From Caryophanales bacterium UBA1188 (GTDB taxonomy: Bacteria > Bacillota_I > Bacilli_A > Izemoplasmatales > UBA1188): a stretch of DNA of 64,000 nt. The DNA is taken from positions 62,001 to 126,000 of the forward strand of contig DBYK01000001.1 in the NCBI GenBank assembly GCA_002310135.1. The letters are read 5' to 3'. The notes below the pieces were generated by a model. The model saw only the letters and a program-made list of their open reading frames with translations, was not told the origin of the DNA and made no database searches. The translations under genes and the position numbers were made by a program. Positions 36,295 through 44,565 of the stretch are shown piece after piece. Each line of letters opens with the position of its first letter. The stretch's first letter is position 1.

Positions 36295-36707
36295 AAATCT
36301 CCTAATATTTCATCTAATATTTCAAATAATTCATCTAGTGTTTCATATCTCTGAATATTAAAATATTCATCTCCATTAATCATAGCGCTTAATTCCGCTT
36401 TACTCTTCTTATAGAACACATGAGTTGGAATATTCAACACTTCTGCACTTCTAAGCTCATATCCAACTCCAATTGATGGATATGTGCACTCTGCGATAAC
36501 GATATTTGATTCATTTAAGAATGACATATCTTGATTATATATATCTTTATCATATTTTCTTTCTTTTTCATTTTTCTTAATATCACCGATGTGTTCAGTT
36601 AATACAGTGTGACCATTATTTTTCATATGATCAATTATTTTTTTATAAAGATTATCCTCAGCTTTAGCGCCTCTAATAGAACCACAAAAATATATTTTCT
36701 TTTTCAT
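36291..36707 (-). CDS. 2'-deoxynucleoside 5'-phosphate N-hydrolase-like protein (DNPH1/Rcl family)
   Basis: The protein is 138 aa. It has IYFCGSIRGA at the start, GHTVLTEHIGD, the DIYNQDMSFLNESNIVIAECTYPSIGVGYELRSAE segment with the likely catalytic Asp and Glu, and the short length of the Rcl/DNPH1 branch of nucleoside deoxyribosyltransferases. The reaction would cut the N-glycosidic bond of deoxynucleoside monophosphates. GAGGTAGG precedes the ATG. It is co-translated with the phosphatase. Confidence 0.85.
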   Translation of the reverse strand: MKKKIYFCGSIRGAKAEDNLYKKIIDHMKNNGHTVLTEHIGDIKKNEKERKYDKDIYNQDMSFLNESNIVIAECTYPSIGVGYELRSAEVLNIPTHVFYKKSKAELSAMINGDEYFNIQRYETLDELFEILDEILGDL

Positions 36708-36809
36708 TTCCTACCTCACATATATAGTATTATAATATAAAAAACAATCGCATTTAAATTATAATTAATGTAAAATATAAATATAATCCTAAAAGGAAGG
36801 ATACTATTT

Positions 36810-38639
36810 ATGAAAAAAATCAAGGCATTACTAAGAAAAATAAAGGCTAAAGCTACTCTAAGTACTTATCAAAAGCCTTTACTTGTGACTATACTTTCAT
36901 TATTATTTATCAATCTAATTGTCTTAGTAGTATCATCTATAGTTGCGCTATTCATAGATGGAGATTATTTTAACAACAACTTCTTCTCTGCCTTCGCAAA
37001 TAGCTGTAAGTGGATGTTAACTCCAAACTCTATTACCCAACTAGACCCACAAACTCAAATTGGCCTTATGCTGCTCGCTGCTATTGTTATCGCAATTGAA
37101 ATGGTATTATTCAGTGGTGCAATTGTCGCAACACTTACTACTGCTTTAAGAACATTTGTCGATAAAAAAAGCCAAGCTAAAGGAAAGATTGATGTTGAAA
37201 ATCATTTTGTAATCTTAAACTGGAATTCTAAAGTACCTGAAATGATTTATAACCTACTCTCTAAAGGTTATAAAAATAATGTTTTAATTTTATCTGATAA
37301 AAATAAAGAATATGTAACTTTAGAAGTTGAATCTGTGAAAAGTTCTTATGGTGAGAGAAAAGATAAAAATAAAATTAATCTAATAGTTAAAGAAGGAAAT
37401 CCTCTTCTTCATGGGAATTTAGAAGATATCTCAATTGAGAAAGCATCTAATATAGTCGTTATGGCTCGTGAAGATATGATGGATGGTGAAGATCAAAGTA
37501 TCACAAATTCAGATTTAAATGCTTTAAAGATTGTACTCGCTCTTGGCAATTTCAACATCAATAAGGAATGTAATGTAGTTGTTGAAACTGAAAGAGAATC
37601 AGCTAAAAATCAAATTGAAAACATATCACAAACTATTTCTTCTTTAAAAGATAAATCAATCACTCCAGTCTCATTCAACAAAAAGATTGGTCAAGTTATA
37701 GCTCAATCAGTAGTTGACCCTGAACTTGCAAATATCTATTTAGATCTTTTATCTTATGATGGATGCGAATTCTATTCATCCACTCTAGATATGAATGAAG
37801 AAGAATATCTTCTAAATTATTCAAGCGCAATTCCAATTAAGAAGATGAATAATTTATTTGTCTTAGCGGAAACAGAAAAAGATATATATATTAAAAGATT
37901 AAAAGAATATAATACTTCAAGATTCTTAAAATTCAAAGAATACAACCCACAAGATTTCTTTACTGTGTTTGTAATAGGTGATAATAAAAAGAGTAAGTTT
38001 ATTATGGAAAACTTAAAATTATTCACTGAAGGTTATCAATCTAAAATAGCTCTAAAGAAATACAGCAAACAAGAAAATGAGAAACTAATTGAAGATGTTA
38101 AGGCAACTAAAGGCAGAAAGAAAATATTAATTCTATCCGATGATAGTGTTAGTGATGATAGCCTTGATTCAAATGTATTTGTATCTTTAATCGCACTTGA
38201 AACTGCATTTAAAGAAAAAGATGAATTATCATTCATCACAGAATTATTAGATTCAAGAAATCTAAATAGTGTTAAAGATTTCAATATCAAGAATGCGATA
38301 ATTTCTAATAGGCTTATGAGTTTACTCATAACTCAATTAGCTTTAAATAAGAATTCTAAAGAATTCTTTGAAAATCTTCTTATAACTGATACTAAAGAAG
38401 GTGGAGAAATATTCGATATAAAAGTCAATAAAGTCCATCAAGTATTAGAACTAGATCAAGATTTAACATTCAAATCTAAAGCTGAACTAATTCATTCATT
38501 CTATAATAGTATAGATAAGAAATGTATGTTAATTGGAATAGTTAAAGGCGATGATACAATCTATCTATGCAATAATCAAGATAAAGAATATAGTATCACA
38601 CTTGAAGAAAATGATTTATTAATCTATATCAAATATTAA
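36810..38639 (+). CDS. CASTOR/POLLUX-like ion channel with RCK-type domains
   Basis: The protein is 609 aa. Two membrane helices (about 25-50 and 85-112) flank a short pore-like loop and are followed by two Rossmann/RCK-like domains; the first begins ENHFVILNWNSKVPEMI and contains IVVMAREDM. This is the plan of bacterial homologues of the plant CASTOR/POLLUX channels, whose RCK rings gate ion flow. The ion is not known. AAGGAAGG lies before the ATG. It converges with DegV and shares a terminator with it. Confidence 0.8.
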   Translation: MKKIKALLRKIKAKATLSTYQKPLLVTILSLLFINLIVLVVSSIVALFIDGDYFNNNFFSAFANSCKWMLTPNSITQLDPQTQIGLMLLAAIVIAIEMVLFSGAIVATLTTALRTFVDKKSQAKGKIDVENHFVILNWNSKVPEMIYNLLSKGYKNNVLILSDKNKEYVTLEVESVKSSYGERKDKNKINLIVKEGNPLLHGNLEDISIEKASNIVVMAREDMMDGEDQSITNSDLNALKIVLALGNFNINKECNVVVETERESAKNQIENISQTISSLKDKSITPVSFNKKIGQVIAQSVVDPELANIYLDLLSYDGCEFYSSTLDMNEEEYLLNYSSAIPIKKMNNLFVLAETEKDIYIKRLKEYNTSRFLKFKEYNPQDFFTVFVIGDNKKSKFIMENLKLFTEGYQSKIALKKYSKQENEKLIEDVKATKGRKKILILSDDSVSDDSLDSNVFVSLIALETAFKEKDELSFITELLDSRNLNSVKDFNIKNAIISNRLMSLLITQLALNKNSKEFFENLLITDTKEGGEIFDIKVNKVHQVLELDQDLTFKSKAELIHSFYNSIDKKCMLIGIVKGDDTIYLCNNQDKEYSITLEENDLLIYIKY

Positions 38640-38665
38640 AAAAGGAATACTTTGTATTCCTTTTA
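38638..38665 (+). terminator. Bidirectional terminator
   Basis: AAAGGAATAC and GTATTCCTTT around a 3-nt loop with A and T runs on either side; it serves the channel gene and degV. Confidence 0.85.
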
Positions 38666-39523
38666 TTATCTTCCGTTTCCAATAAAATATAGTGATATAG
38701 TCCCAGGACCTGAGTGAGATCCAATAATAGGCCCAAGTGATGTTATTATTGGGTTTAACCCTATATCAATTAATCCTTTCTCTATATATTTTGCATCATT
38801 TATGCAATCAGCATGTGATATAAGGCATATATCATATTTATCATCTTTTTTATCGTTATAGTTTTCTATCATAGTCTTAAGTGCTTTCTTTCTCGACACA
38901 ACCATTTGTTTAACTACTAATTCACCTTTAGAATTCATTCTCATCACAGGTTTAATATTTAGTAGTGAACCAATTATTTGAGTTGATCTTTTTAGTCTTC
39001 CACCATTAGTTAAATATTTTAAGTTATCAACTGAAAATATATGGTTTAGATTATGTTTTATATTTTCAATATAATCCACTAATTCAGCAATACTATTAAG
39101 TTCATCACACTTTAGTCTTGAAAGTATTCCAAGTACACCTTGTCCACCACAAGCACAAAGGCTATCAATCACATAAATTTCTGCGTCTTTCTTTCTTTTT
39201 ATTATTTCTTCTTTCGCTTTTAGAGCGGATTCATATGTATTAGATAGTCCACTCGAAAAAGAAAGATGAATTATTGGCAAATTCTCTTTCAAGAGTTCTT
39301 TAAAAAATAATTTATATCTTTCAGTATTTATTGAGGATGTGCTTGTCCTCTCTCCTTTTCTCATTCTCTCATATAGGCAGGTTGAATTAACATCATCTAA
39401 ATCTGTGCTGTAATCATCTGTTCCAATAGAAAATGACATATCAATTATTTTTAAATTGTACTTATTAATCAATTCTTTGTCCAAATCACAAGTAGATTCA
39501 AGACTTATTATAGCTTTAATCAT
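38666..39523 (-). CDS. DegV-family fatty-acid-binding protein (FakB-like)
   Basis: The protein is 285 aa. The family pattern is clear: STCDLDKELINKYNLKIIDMSFSIG near the start, SSINTERYKLFFKELL, HLSFSSGLSNTYESALKAKEE, and IGSHSGPGTISLYFIG at the end. DegV/FakB proteins bind a fatty acid and present it to the kinase FakA. GGAGACGGTGAA precedes the ATG. A perfect palindrome covers its -35 region. Confidence 0.93.
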   Translation of the reverse strand: MIKAIISLESTCDLDKELINKYNLKIIDMSFSIGTDDYSTDLDDVNSTCLYERMRKGERTSTSSINTERYKLFFKELLKENLPIIHLSFSSGLSNTYESALKAKEEIIKRKKDAEIYVIDSLCACGGQGVLGILSRLKCDELNSIAELVDYIENIKHNLNHIFSVDNLKYLTNGGRLKRSTQIIGSLLNIKPVMRMNSKGELVVKQMVVSRKKALKTMIENYNDKKDDKYDICLISHADCINDAKYIEKGLIDIGLNPIITSLGPIIGSHSGPGTISLYFIGNGR

Positions 39524-39565
39524 TTCACCGTCTCCTTTGATTAAAACTATTTTATTAATTCTTAT

Positions 39566-39589
39566 ATTATTAGTAAATCTACTAATAAT
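39566..39589 (-). promoter_or_regulatory. Palindromic operator before degV
   Basis: ATTATTAGTA and TACTAATAAT form a perfect 10-4-10 inverted repeat. It overlaps the probable -35 region of degV, 43 nt upstream of the ATG. A repressor site for fatty-acid-responsive control is a reasonable inference. Confidence 0.5.
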
Positions 39590-39639
39590 GACTCTATATA
39601 TACTAAATAAATTATGAATTCTACTTGAAAATTATAGGC

Positions 39640-39654
39640 TCTACTCAGGGTAGA
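39640..39654 (+). promoter_or_regulatory. Putative autoregulatory operator (TCTAC-N5-GTAGA)
   Basis: The dyad TCTAC TCAGG GTAGA lies about 35 nt upstream of the -35 box of the XRE gene at 39716. It has the same 5-5-5 geometry as the GCAAC/GTTGC dyads before the other XRE genes. Confidence 0.4.
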
Positions 39655-39678
39655 AAAGCTAATTATATTAATTTAATC

Positions 39679-39707
39679 TTGAAAAATACAATATAGTATC
39701 TTATTAT
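39679..39707 (+). promoter_or_regulatory. Promoter of the 39716 XRE gene, leaderless
   Basis: TTGAAA, 17-nt spacer, TATTAT, then 8 nt to the ATG at 39716; no Shine-Dalgarno sequence. Confidence 0.65.
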
Positions 39708-39715
39708 TTTTATGT

Positions 39716-40315
39716 ATGGAAAAAATAAATGAAATAGTTTCAAAAAATATAATCAAATATAGAACAATTAGTGGTCTTACTCAAAAAGAACTCGCAGATA
39801 AAATTAATTACTCAGATAAATCTATTTCCAAATGGGAAAGAGGAATAGGACTTCCTGATATAGTTGTGTTAGTTGAATTATCAACTATTTTTAAAGTTAC
39901 ACCTAATGATTTATTAGATCAAAATGTATTAAATGAAAATATCGTATATACACCAAAAAAAGAAAAAATACATTCACATTTAATAATCTCAAGCCTATCA
40001 GGAATCACTGTATGGTTAATCGCTACAATTGTCTTTTTCATCCTTCACTTAATTCCTGAGACAAAAGAAATTGCATATTATTCATTTATATATGGAATTC
40101 CTATCTTCGGAATAGTTCTAACTGTATTTAGCGCTATTTGGGGTAATAAATATATCACATGCGCAACATCATCTATTATTTTATGGGGAGTACTTCTTTC
40201 AATCGCTCTATCTTTAAAATGGATAGATGGGATATGGCTTATAACAGTAATAGGAGCTATAGTTGAAGTATTATTAATTGTGTGGTTCTGTTTTAGAAAG
40301 AAAAAAAGTGCTTGA
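39716..40315 (+). CDS. XRE-type regulator with membrane domain
   Basis: The protein is 199 aa. The N-terminal helix-turn-helix (ISGLTQKELADKINYSDKSISKWERGIGLPDIVVLVELS) is followed by a linker and four membrane helices. It is similar in build to the regulator at 32096-32683. It stands alone between degV and the methyltransferase gene, with its own promoter and terminator. Confidence 0.85.
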   Translation: MEKINEIVSKNIIKYRTISGLTQKELADKINYSDKSISKWERGIGLPDIVVLVELSTIFKVTPNDLLDQNVLNENIVYTPKKEKIHSHLIISSLSGITVWLIATIVFFILHLIPETKEIAYYSFIYGIPIFGIVLTVFSAIWGNKYITCATSSIILWGVLLSIALSLKWIDGIWLITVIGAIVEVLLIVWFCFRKKKSA

Positions 40316-40327
40316 GCACTTTTTTAT
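40301..40327 (+). terminator. Bidirectional terminator
   Basis: AAAAAGTGCT and AGCACTTTTT around TG, with A and T runs; it lies between the XRE gene and the methyltransferase gene. Confidence 0.85.
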
Positions 40328-41034
40328 TTATTTCTCAATATAAATAACCTTCTAGTTTCTTTAGCTTCACCTGGCCATGAAAAGTATGTTAATGATTCAA
40401 TAATGAAATATTCACTAAATATTTCTTCTAATTCCTTACTAGAATAATTAACTAGTCTCAATACTCCATCAATATATAATTCGTTATCTGATGATAGATT
40501 TAATCCTTTTTCTTTAGCGACTATTGGATCTAGGTAATAATTTAGTCCAATGATCATTATAGAATCTTTAGATAATATTCTATGTATTTCTTTTAAGATA
40601 TCTAACATCATTTCTTTTGGAATGACATCAAAGACATTAGAACATACAAATCCATCATACTTGTTATCTTTTTCATTTTTTAACCAAGATGAATCAATTA
40701 TTATTCCTTCTATTTTATCTTCAACATTAAATACTCTCTTATAGAAGTTTAGAGCATCTATTGCGCTTTTACTTACATCTACACCAATTATCTTTTCAGC
40801 GCCTAATTTCGCAAGGATTATGCTTGCCCAACCACTTCCACATCCATAATCTAATATTAAAGATGAATTATCAAGTTTATAGAAAACATCAAATAACTTA
40901 GGTGATGGCGCAAAATCTTTCCAGTCATCACCTTTTATATTCTTTTTTATTTCTTCTTTATCATCATCCGATAAATATAAAGCGTTATCCCAAAAATCTT
41001 TTAATTTTATAAATTTTTGATTATCCTTAATCAT
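40324..41034 (-). CDS. Class I SAM-dependent methyltransferase
   Basis: The protein is 236 aa. The SAM-binding motif I is LDYGCGSGWASIILAKLGAEKIIGVDVS (about 58-85), followed by NVFDVIPKEMMLDILKEIHRILSKDSIMIIGLNYYLDP, which is typical of the methyltransferase-11/25 group. The substrate is unknown. The ATG follows the stop codon of the GGDEF gene directly (TAA then ATG), so translation is coupled. Confidence 0.88.
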   Translation of the reverse strand: MIKDNQKFIKLKDFWDNALYLSDDDKEEIKKNIKGDDWKDFAPSPKLFDVFYKLDNSSLILDYGCGSGWASIILAKLGAEKIIGVDVSKSAIDALNFYKRVFNVEDKIEGIIIDSSWLKNEKDNKYDGFVCSNVFDVIPKEMMLDILKEIHRILSKDSIMIIGLNYYLDPIVAKEKGLNLSSDNELYIDGVLRLVNYSSKELEEIFSEYFIIESLTYFSWPGEAKETRRLFILRNK

Positions 41035-42177
41035 TTAAACTCTTCTACTTTTTCCTGTATTAATATAGAATTTTTCTTTATCACTATACATCATTCTCTC
41101 AGCGCTTCTTACAACATCAAGCGCCATCTTTCCATCTCCTATTGCATAACCAAATGAAGCGATAGAATTATTGATGCTTAAAGCTTCTTTTAAATCTGCG
41201 ATTTTAGTATTAAAGAATTCTTCATCAACATTTTTAATGATAGTTACGAATTCATCACCACTAATTCTACAATTATCATCATTAGGAAATTCTTTTTCAA
41301 GGATATTAGATAATTTTTGAATTATTCTATCACCACTATCATGACCTAATGTGTCATTGATAGTTTTAAGTGAATTTATATCACAAAAAACTACACCTAT
41401 TTTATTAATATTTGCGACAGATGAAATGACATTTTCATATCCTCTTCTATTCTTTAAACCTGTTAAGACATCTTTTGTAGAAAGTTCACTATAAATATCT
41501 GCCTTTAAATTAGATTCATTCACAGATTTAGATTGTATCATAACATATATTACAACCATTGATAAAGCGGCACCAACGTATCCAAGTTCAAATTCTTCAT
41601 TCATTAGTTGAAGTAATAGCGATACGATAAAAAACATTATATAGCTTCCAAAGGCAATTAGGTTAGCCCTATTGATTTTTTTAATTTCTTTTATTATTAC
41701 CACTATAGTACTAATAATAACTATTAGAGGCATCACAAATATAAACCTTCCCCAAGGTCCTTCTATTGTACTACCATTTTCAACTTTAAATAAATTTCCA
41801 TTTATTGAGCCAATAGTTAAGAAGATGAAATCTAATATACAAAGACTAAATACATAATATGAATATTTATTACTAAATTTGTCATCATTTTCTTTTATAA
41901 ATGAACAAAAATATATAGAATAACATGCGACTAAAACATCAATTGTAATATATGAAAAGAAATCAACAAAATATAATAAAAAATTCTTTTCAAAAAATCC
42001 ATCAAGCAGATAAGACAATCCATCAAAGATTAAACCAAAAAGGCAAATCCATAAACACCAAATAAAATATTTTGTTTTTTCGTTTCTTTTTTTAATTGAA
42101 ATATAGAGCCCAAAAAGAATGATTAGTAAGAATAGGGCAGATATTAAGTTAGCTGTGATTAGTATTGTTTTAGTCAT
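41035..42177 (-). CDS. Membrane GGDEF-domain protein (diguanylate-cyclase family) with SGDEF motif
   Basis: The protein is 380 aa. Seven or so membrane helices (residues 5-215) precede a GGDEF domain starting at STKDVLTGLKNRRGYE. The active-site motif reads SGDEF rather than GGDEF; the metal-binding Asp in FCDINSLKTIND is kept. SGDEF is known in active cyclases, so it may still make cyclic di-GMP, but that needs proof. No inhibitory RxxD motif is seen. AGAGG precedes the start; a methyltransferase gene is coupled downstream. Confidence 0.85.
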   Translation of the reverse strand: MTKTILITANLISALFLLIILFGLYISIKKRNEKTKYFIWCLWICLFGLIFDGLSYLLDGFFEKNFLLYFVDFFSYITIDVLVACYSIYFCSFIKENDDKFSNKYSYYVFSLCILDFIFLTIGSINGNLFKVENGSTIEGPWGRFIFVMPLIVIISTIVVIIKEIKKINRANLIAFGSYIMFFIVSLLLQLMNEEFELGYVGAALSMVVIYVMIQSKSVNESNLKADIYSELSTKDVLTGLKNRRGYENVISSVANINKIGVVFCDINSLKTINDTLGHDSGDRIIQKLSNILEKEFPNDDNCRISGDEFVTIIKNVDEEFFNTKIADLKEALSINNSIASFGYAIGDGKMALDVVRSAERMMYSDKEKFYINTGKSRRV

Positions 42178-42252
42178 TTTTTCCTCTATATTTTTATTAA
42201 AATAACGCCATTATGTAGTATGCCACTATGAAGCTTTAAAATCAACAAAAAA

Positions 42253-42276
42253 ATTAAAAAGATAACTCTTTTTAAT
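42253..42276 (-). terminator. Terminator-like hairpin
   Basis: ATTAAAAAGA and TCTTTTTAAT form a perfect 10-bp stem around a 4-nt loop. On the minus strand it lies right after the stop codon of the decayed gene. Confidence 0.6.
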
Positions 42277-42453
42277 TATTTTATTAATCCTTTATCATCA
42301 ACTTCAAAGACTAAATACATCTCTTTAGCCCATTTATATGGAACTTCCTTTTTTCATACCATATTGATTATTATTAGGAGTTATTTTAACGAGTAGTCTA
42401 TCATCAAATATTCTCATCAAGTAGTACTCCATCATAATAAAGAAGATATTCTC
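42276..42453 (-). pseudogene. Decayed TfoX/Sxy N-terminal-like gene fragment
   Basis: Three minus-strand frames read in turn give EYLLYYDGVLLDEN, IFDDRLLVKITPNNNQYGMKK and KEVPYKWAKEMYLVFEVDDKGLIK plus stop. Joined, they match the TfoX/Sxy pattern (LYYDGK, CDDxLFVKPT, PYxxAKxxFLI). At least two one-base shifts separate the frames, one after an A6 run. TfoX proteins influence competence, or are orphan proteins in Firmicutes. No start codon or promoter is evident, so this is a remnant. Confidence 0.5.
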
Positions 42454-42488
42454 ACATCATAGATTTTGAACTGGATATAGAGCACAAC

Positions 42489-43103
42489 TTATAATATTAT
42501 TTCTTCATCATTTAATAATAGAGATATCTTCTCACTAATCAATTTACTATTTTTTCTCGCCAAAGAAGATGGAGTATTTTCCCAAACCAAATTAGTTTTT
42601 ATATATTTTTTTATAAGCTTATATGCTTCTAGCTTAGGAGTTTTTGGATCGTTTATCCTAATTACTATATCTTCAAATATTATTAATTCAGCTAGTTCAT
42701 CAATCTTCTTTTGACTTGGAGCTAAATTATAGACATAATTCTTTCTTTCTTCTAGTAACTTCATAATCTTTGGTCTATTAGATTCGAGGATATTATTTAG
42801 AATAATATCAGTATCATTTTTAGGTAATGCGAGAAGAATTTCTTCCATCTTTTCTAAAGGAATGATGTTTTTAACTTTTTTAAAGAATTTAGTTATTTTT
42901 TCTTTTTTAAGATTTAATTCTTCTAACTTCTTATTGCACGAACAATTATAATCCATCTTAATTAATGAATAATTGAGTAATGTCTCGAAACAAAAAGAAA
43001 AATTATTTTTATTAATTTTTGTGTTAAATATTTCTTCTTGAGTATTTAAAGTATTAGTTATAGGTTTATTTACTACTCCACCTTCTTTTAAGTTTTCTGT
43101 CAT
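42489..43103 (-). CDS. Helical protein of unknown function
   Basis: The protein is 204 aa and not recognised. It is mostly alpha-helical by composition, with a short CSCN motif near residue 55 and a charged repeat-like middle (LEELNLKKEKITKFFKKVKNI). No membrane helix or signal peptide. AGAGGAAACT precedes the ATG. A 7-4-7 palindrome (AATAACG / CGTTATT) lies about 38 nt upstream. It follows the amidohydrolase-like gene with a 143-nt gap. Confidence 0.5.
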   Translation of the reverse strand: MTENLKEGGVVNKPITNTLNTQEEIFNTKINKNNFSFCFETLLNYSLIKMDYNCSCNKKLEELNLKKEKITKFFKKVKNIIPLEKMEEILLALPKNDTDIILNNILESNRPKIMKLLEERKNYVYNLAPSQKKIDELAELIIFEDIVIRINDPKTPKLEAYKLIKKYIKTNLVWENTPSSLARKNSKLISEKISLLLNDEEIIL

Positions 43104-43139
43104 AGTTTCCTCTTTTTAAGTAATTAGTTATTATGCTTT

Positions 43140-43157
43140 AATAACGAAGGCGTTATT
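43140..43157 (-). promoter_or_regulatory. Palindromic site AATAACG-N4-CGTTATT
   Basis: A perfect 7-4-7 inverted repeat upstream of the gene at 43103. A related half site (ATAACG with TTAT) sits before the GGDEF gene at 42202-42214. Confidence 0.35.
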
Positions 43158-43246
43158 TAGCCCAAATAATGATTTATTATATTATTCACAAATATTATAT
43201 CAAATAATATTTATTTTACTGAATAAAATATTAAAAAATTTTCTAA

Positions 43247-44188
43247 TTATAAATATATTCTTTTATTTACTTCTATCATTACTGAAAAAACATGTTTTTC
43301 TTCACTAGAAGTAAGATTAGATGGAATAATGGAACCTTTATAAGGATAATTGATTTTATATGTAAATCCTTTCTTTCTAATTCTTTTAATAATTTGTCTT
43401 AATATTCTATAGTTCACATTATCATCATTTATGCCTATACATATGTCTGGAAAGTTTCCATCTTTACAAAATTTAGAGGCTTGGGAATCAGAAAATGAAT
43501 GAATATCAAGTATCAATACATCCTTACCACTACTAATAATCTTTTTTGTCTCATATCTTAATTTATTATGATAATAATCATAATATTTATCTATTTCTAT
43601 CTTTTCTTTATCTAATTTATACCTATATAAATTTTTTCCATCATAAAATTTATTATAGATATATCCCATACCGTATTTAGACATTTCTTCCATAGAATCG
43701 TCCCTATATTTTTCTACATCACAATAAAGCCTTGTATATTTCGCCTTAATCTCAATTCCTTCAACATTTTTAAATAACTGATCAATATAAATATCAGACA
43801 TCTTCAAATTATATATATGATAATCTAAATCCATTGTTGTCCATGAATTATTAGGACTATCTATCGATGAATGAGGAATATGTTTGATTATTTCAATATC
43901 CTTAAACAATAAATATTCATCTTCATACCATGAAATGAATTTATCTATTTCTCCATATCCAAACTTAGGATTCACTAAATGTGCAACAGTTATATTAATA
44001 CCTTCAATTCTACCAAGAGGAAGATATAATAAACAAAAAGCAAGCCCACCTCCATAATGCGCAAAATTCTTAAAAGAATAAAATTGACCTGTGTGTTTAA
44101 AATAAAACTTTTCTAGTTTTTCTATAGTCTTATTGTCATAAATTGAATAAACAAAGACTACATTTTTAATGTTTTCGTATTTTTTCAT
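43247..44188 (-). CDS. N-formylglutamate amidohydrolase family protein under SAM riboswitch control
   Basis: The protein is 313 aa. From residue 100 on it follows the N-formylglutamate amidohydrolase (HutG-type) pattern: IKHIPHSSID, the SRLYxDV-like RLYCDVEKYRDDSMEEMSKYGMGYIY, and VLILDIHSFSD, which supply the zinc ligands of that family. The first 95 residues are an extra domain I do not recognise. It hydrolyses an N-formyl (or N-acyl) amino acid by inference. A complete S-box riboswitch lies upstream, so expression should rise when SAM is low; this suggests a role in methionine supply. GGAG precedes the ATG. Confidence 0.78.
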   Translation of the reverse strand: MKKYENIKNVVFVYSIYDNKTIEKLEKFYFKHTGQFYSFKNFAHYGGGLAFCLLYLPLGRIEGINITVAHLVNPKFGYGEIDKFISWYEDEYLLFKDIEIIKHIPHSSIDSPNNSWTTMDLDYHIYNLKMSDIYIDQLFKNVEGIEIKAKYTRLYCDVEKYRDDSMEEMSKYGMGYIYNKFYDGKNLYRYKLDKEKIEIDKYYDYYHNKLRYETKKIISSGKDVLILDIHSFSDSQASKFCKDGNFPDICIGINDDNVNYRILRQIIKRIRKKGFTYKINYPYKGSIIPSNLTSSEEKHVFSVMIEVNKRIYL

Positions 44189-44226
44189 ATTCTTTCTCCT
44201 TTTTTCACCATAAAGAGAAAATGAAA

Positions 44227-44365
44227 AACTCCCATCAAAAATGATAGGAGTTAAATAAATATATTATATTCTCCCATCATACAAGCTTTAGCACTTTGCC
44301 TAGTTAAAGGTAAGTTGCTGGTGGGTCATAGGGCTTGTCCCTCGCCACACTCTTTATGGTAATTT
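44227..44365 (-). ncRNA. SAM-I (S-box) riboswitch with transcription terminator
   Basis: The minus strand reads AAGAGTGTGGCGAGGGAC, then GCCCTATGACCC, CAGCAACTT and AAAGTGCTAAAGC, then TATGATGGGAG: the conserved S-box core in order. A terminator follows (AACTCCTATCA / TGATGGGAGTT, 44227-44252, then T run). The 3' aptamer strand ATGATGGGAG can pair with the terminator's 5' arm CTCCTATCAT, forming the antiterminator. SAM binding should stop transcription of the downstream gene. Confidence 0.92.
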
Positions 44366-44439
44366 GAGTATAACATTATAGTTATTTATTAGTCAATAAA
44401 AAAGAAATAATCATTTCTTGATTACTTCTTCTTTATCAT

Positions 44440-44565
44440 TTAATTCATCAATTTATCTTTTAATGTATTTATTTCTTCATTTGTCATTTGTGAAGAGAGT
44501 AGATACCTTTCGGCGTATTGAATAAGGCTTATATTTTTATAGTCTATATTATTATTTCTATTATA
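44440..44565 (-). pseudogene. Out-of-frame C-terminal extension behind the MFS gene
   Basis: The minus strand after the MFS stop encodes QYNRNNNIDYKNISLIQYAE and RYLLSSQMTNEEINTLKDKL plus MN and a stop, in the next reading frame. Removing one base just before the MFS stop (after PIK) would join it to the transporter. It looks like a lost cytosolic tail, or the end of a vanished gene. Confidence 0.4.
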
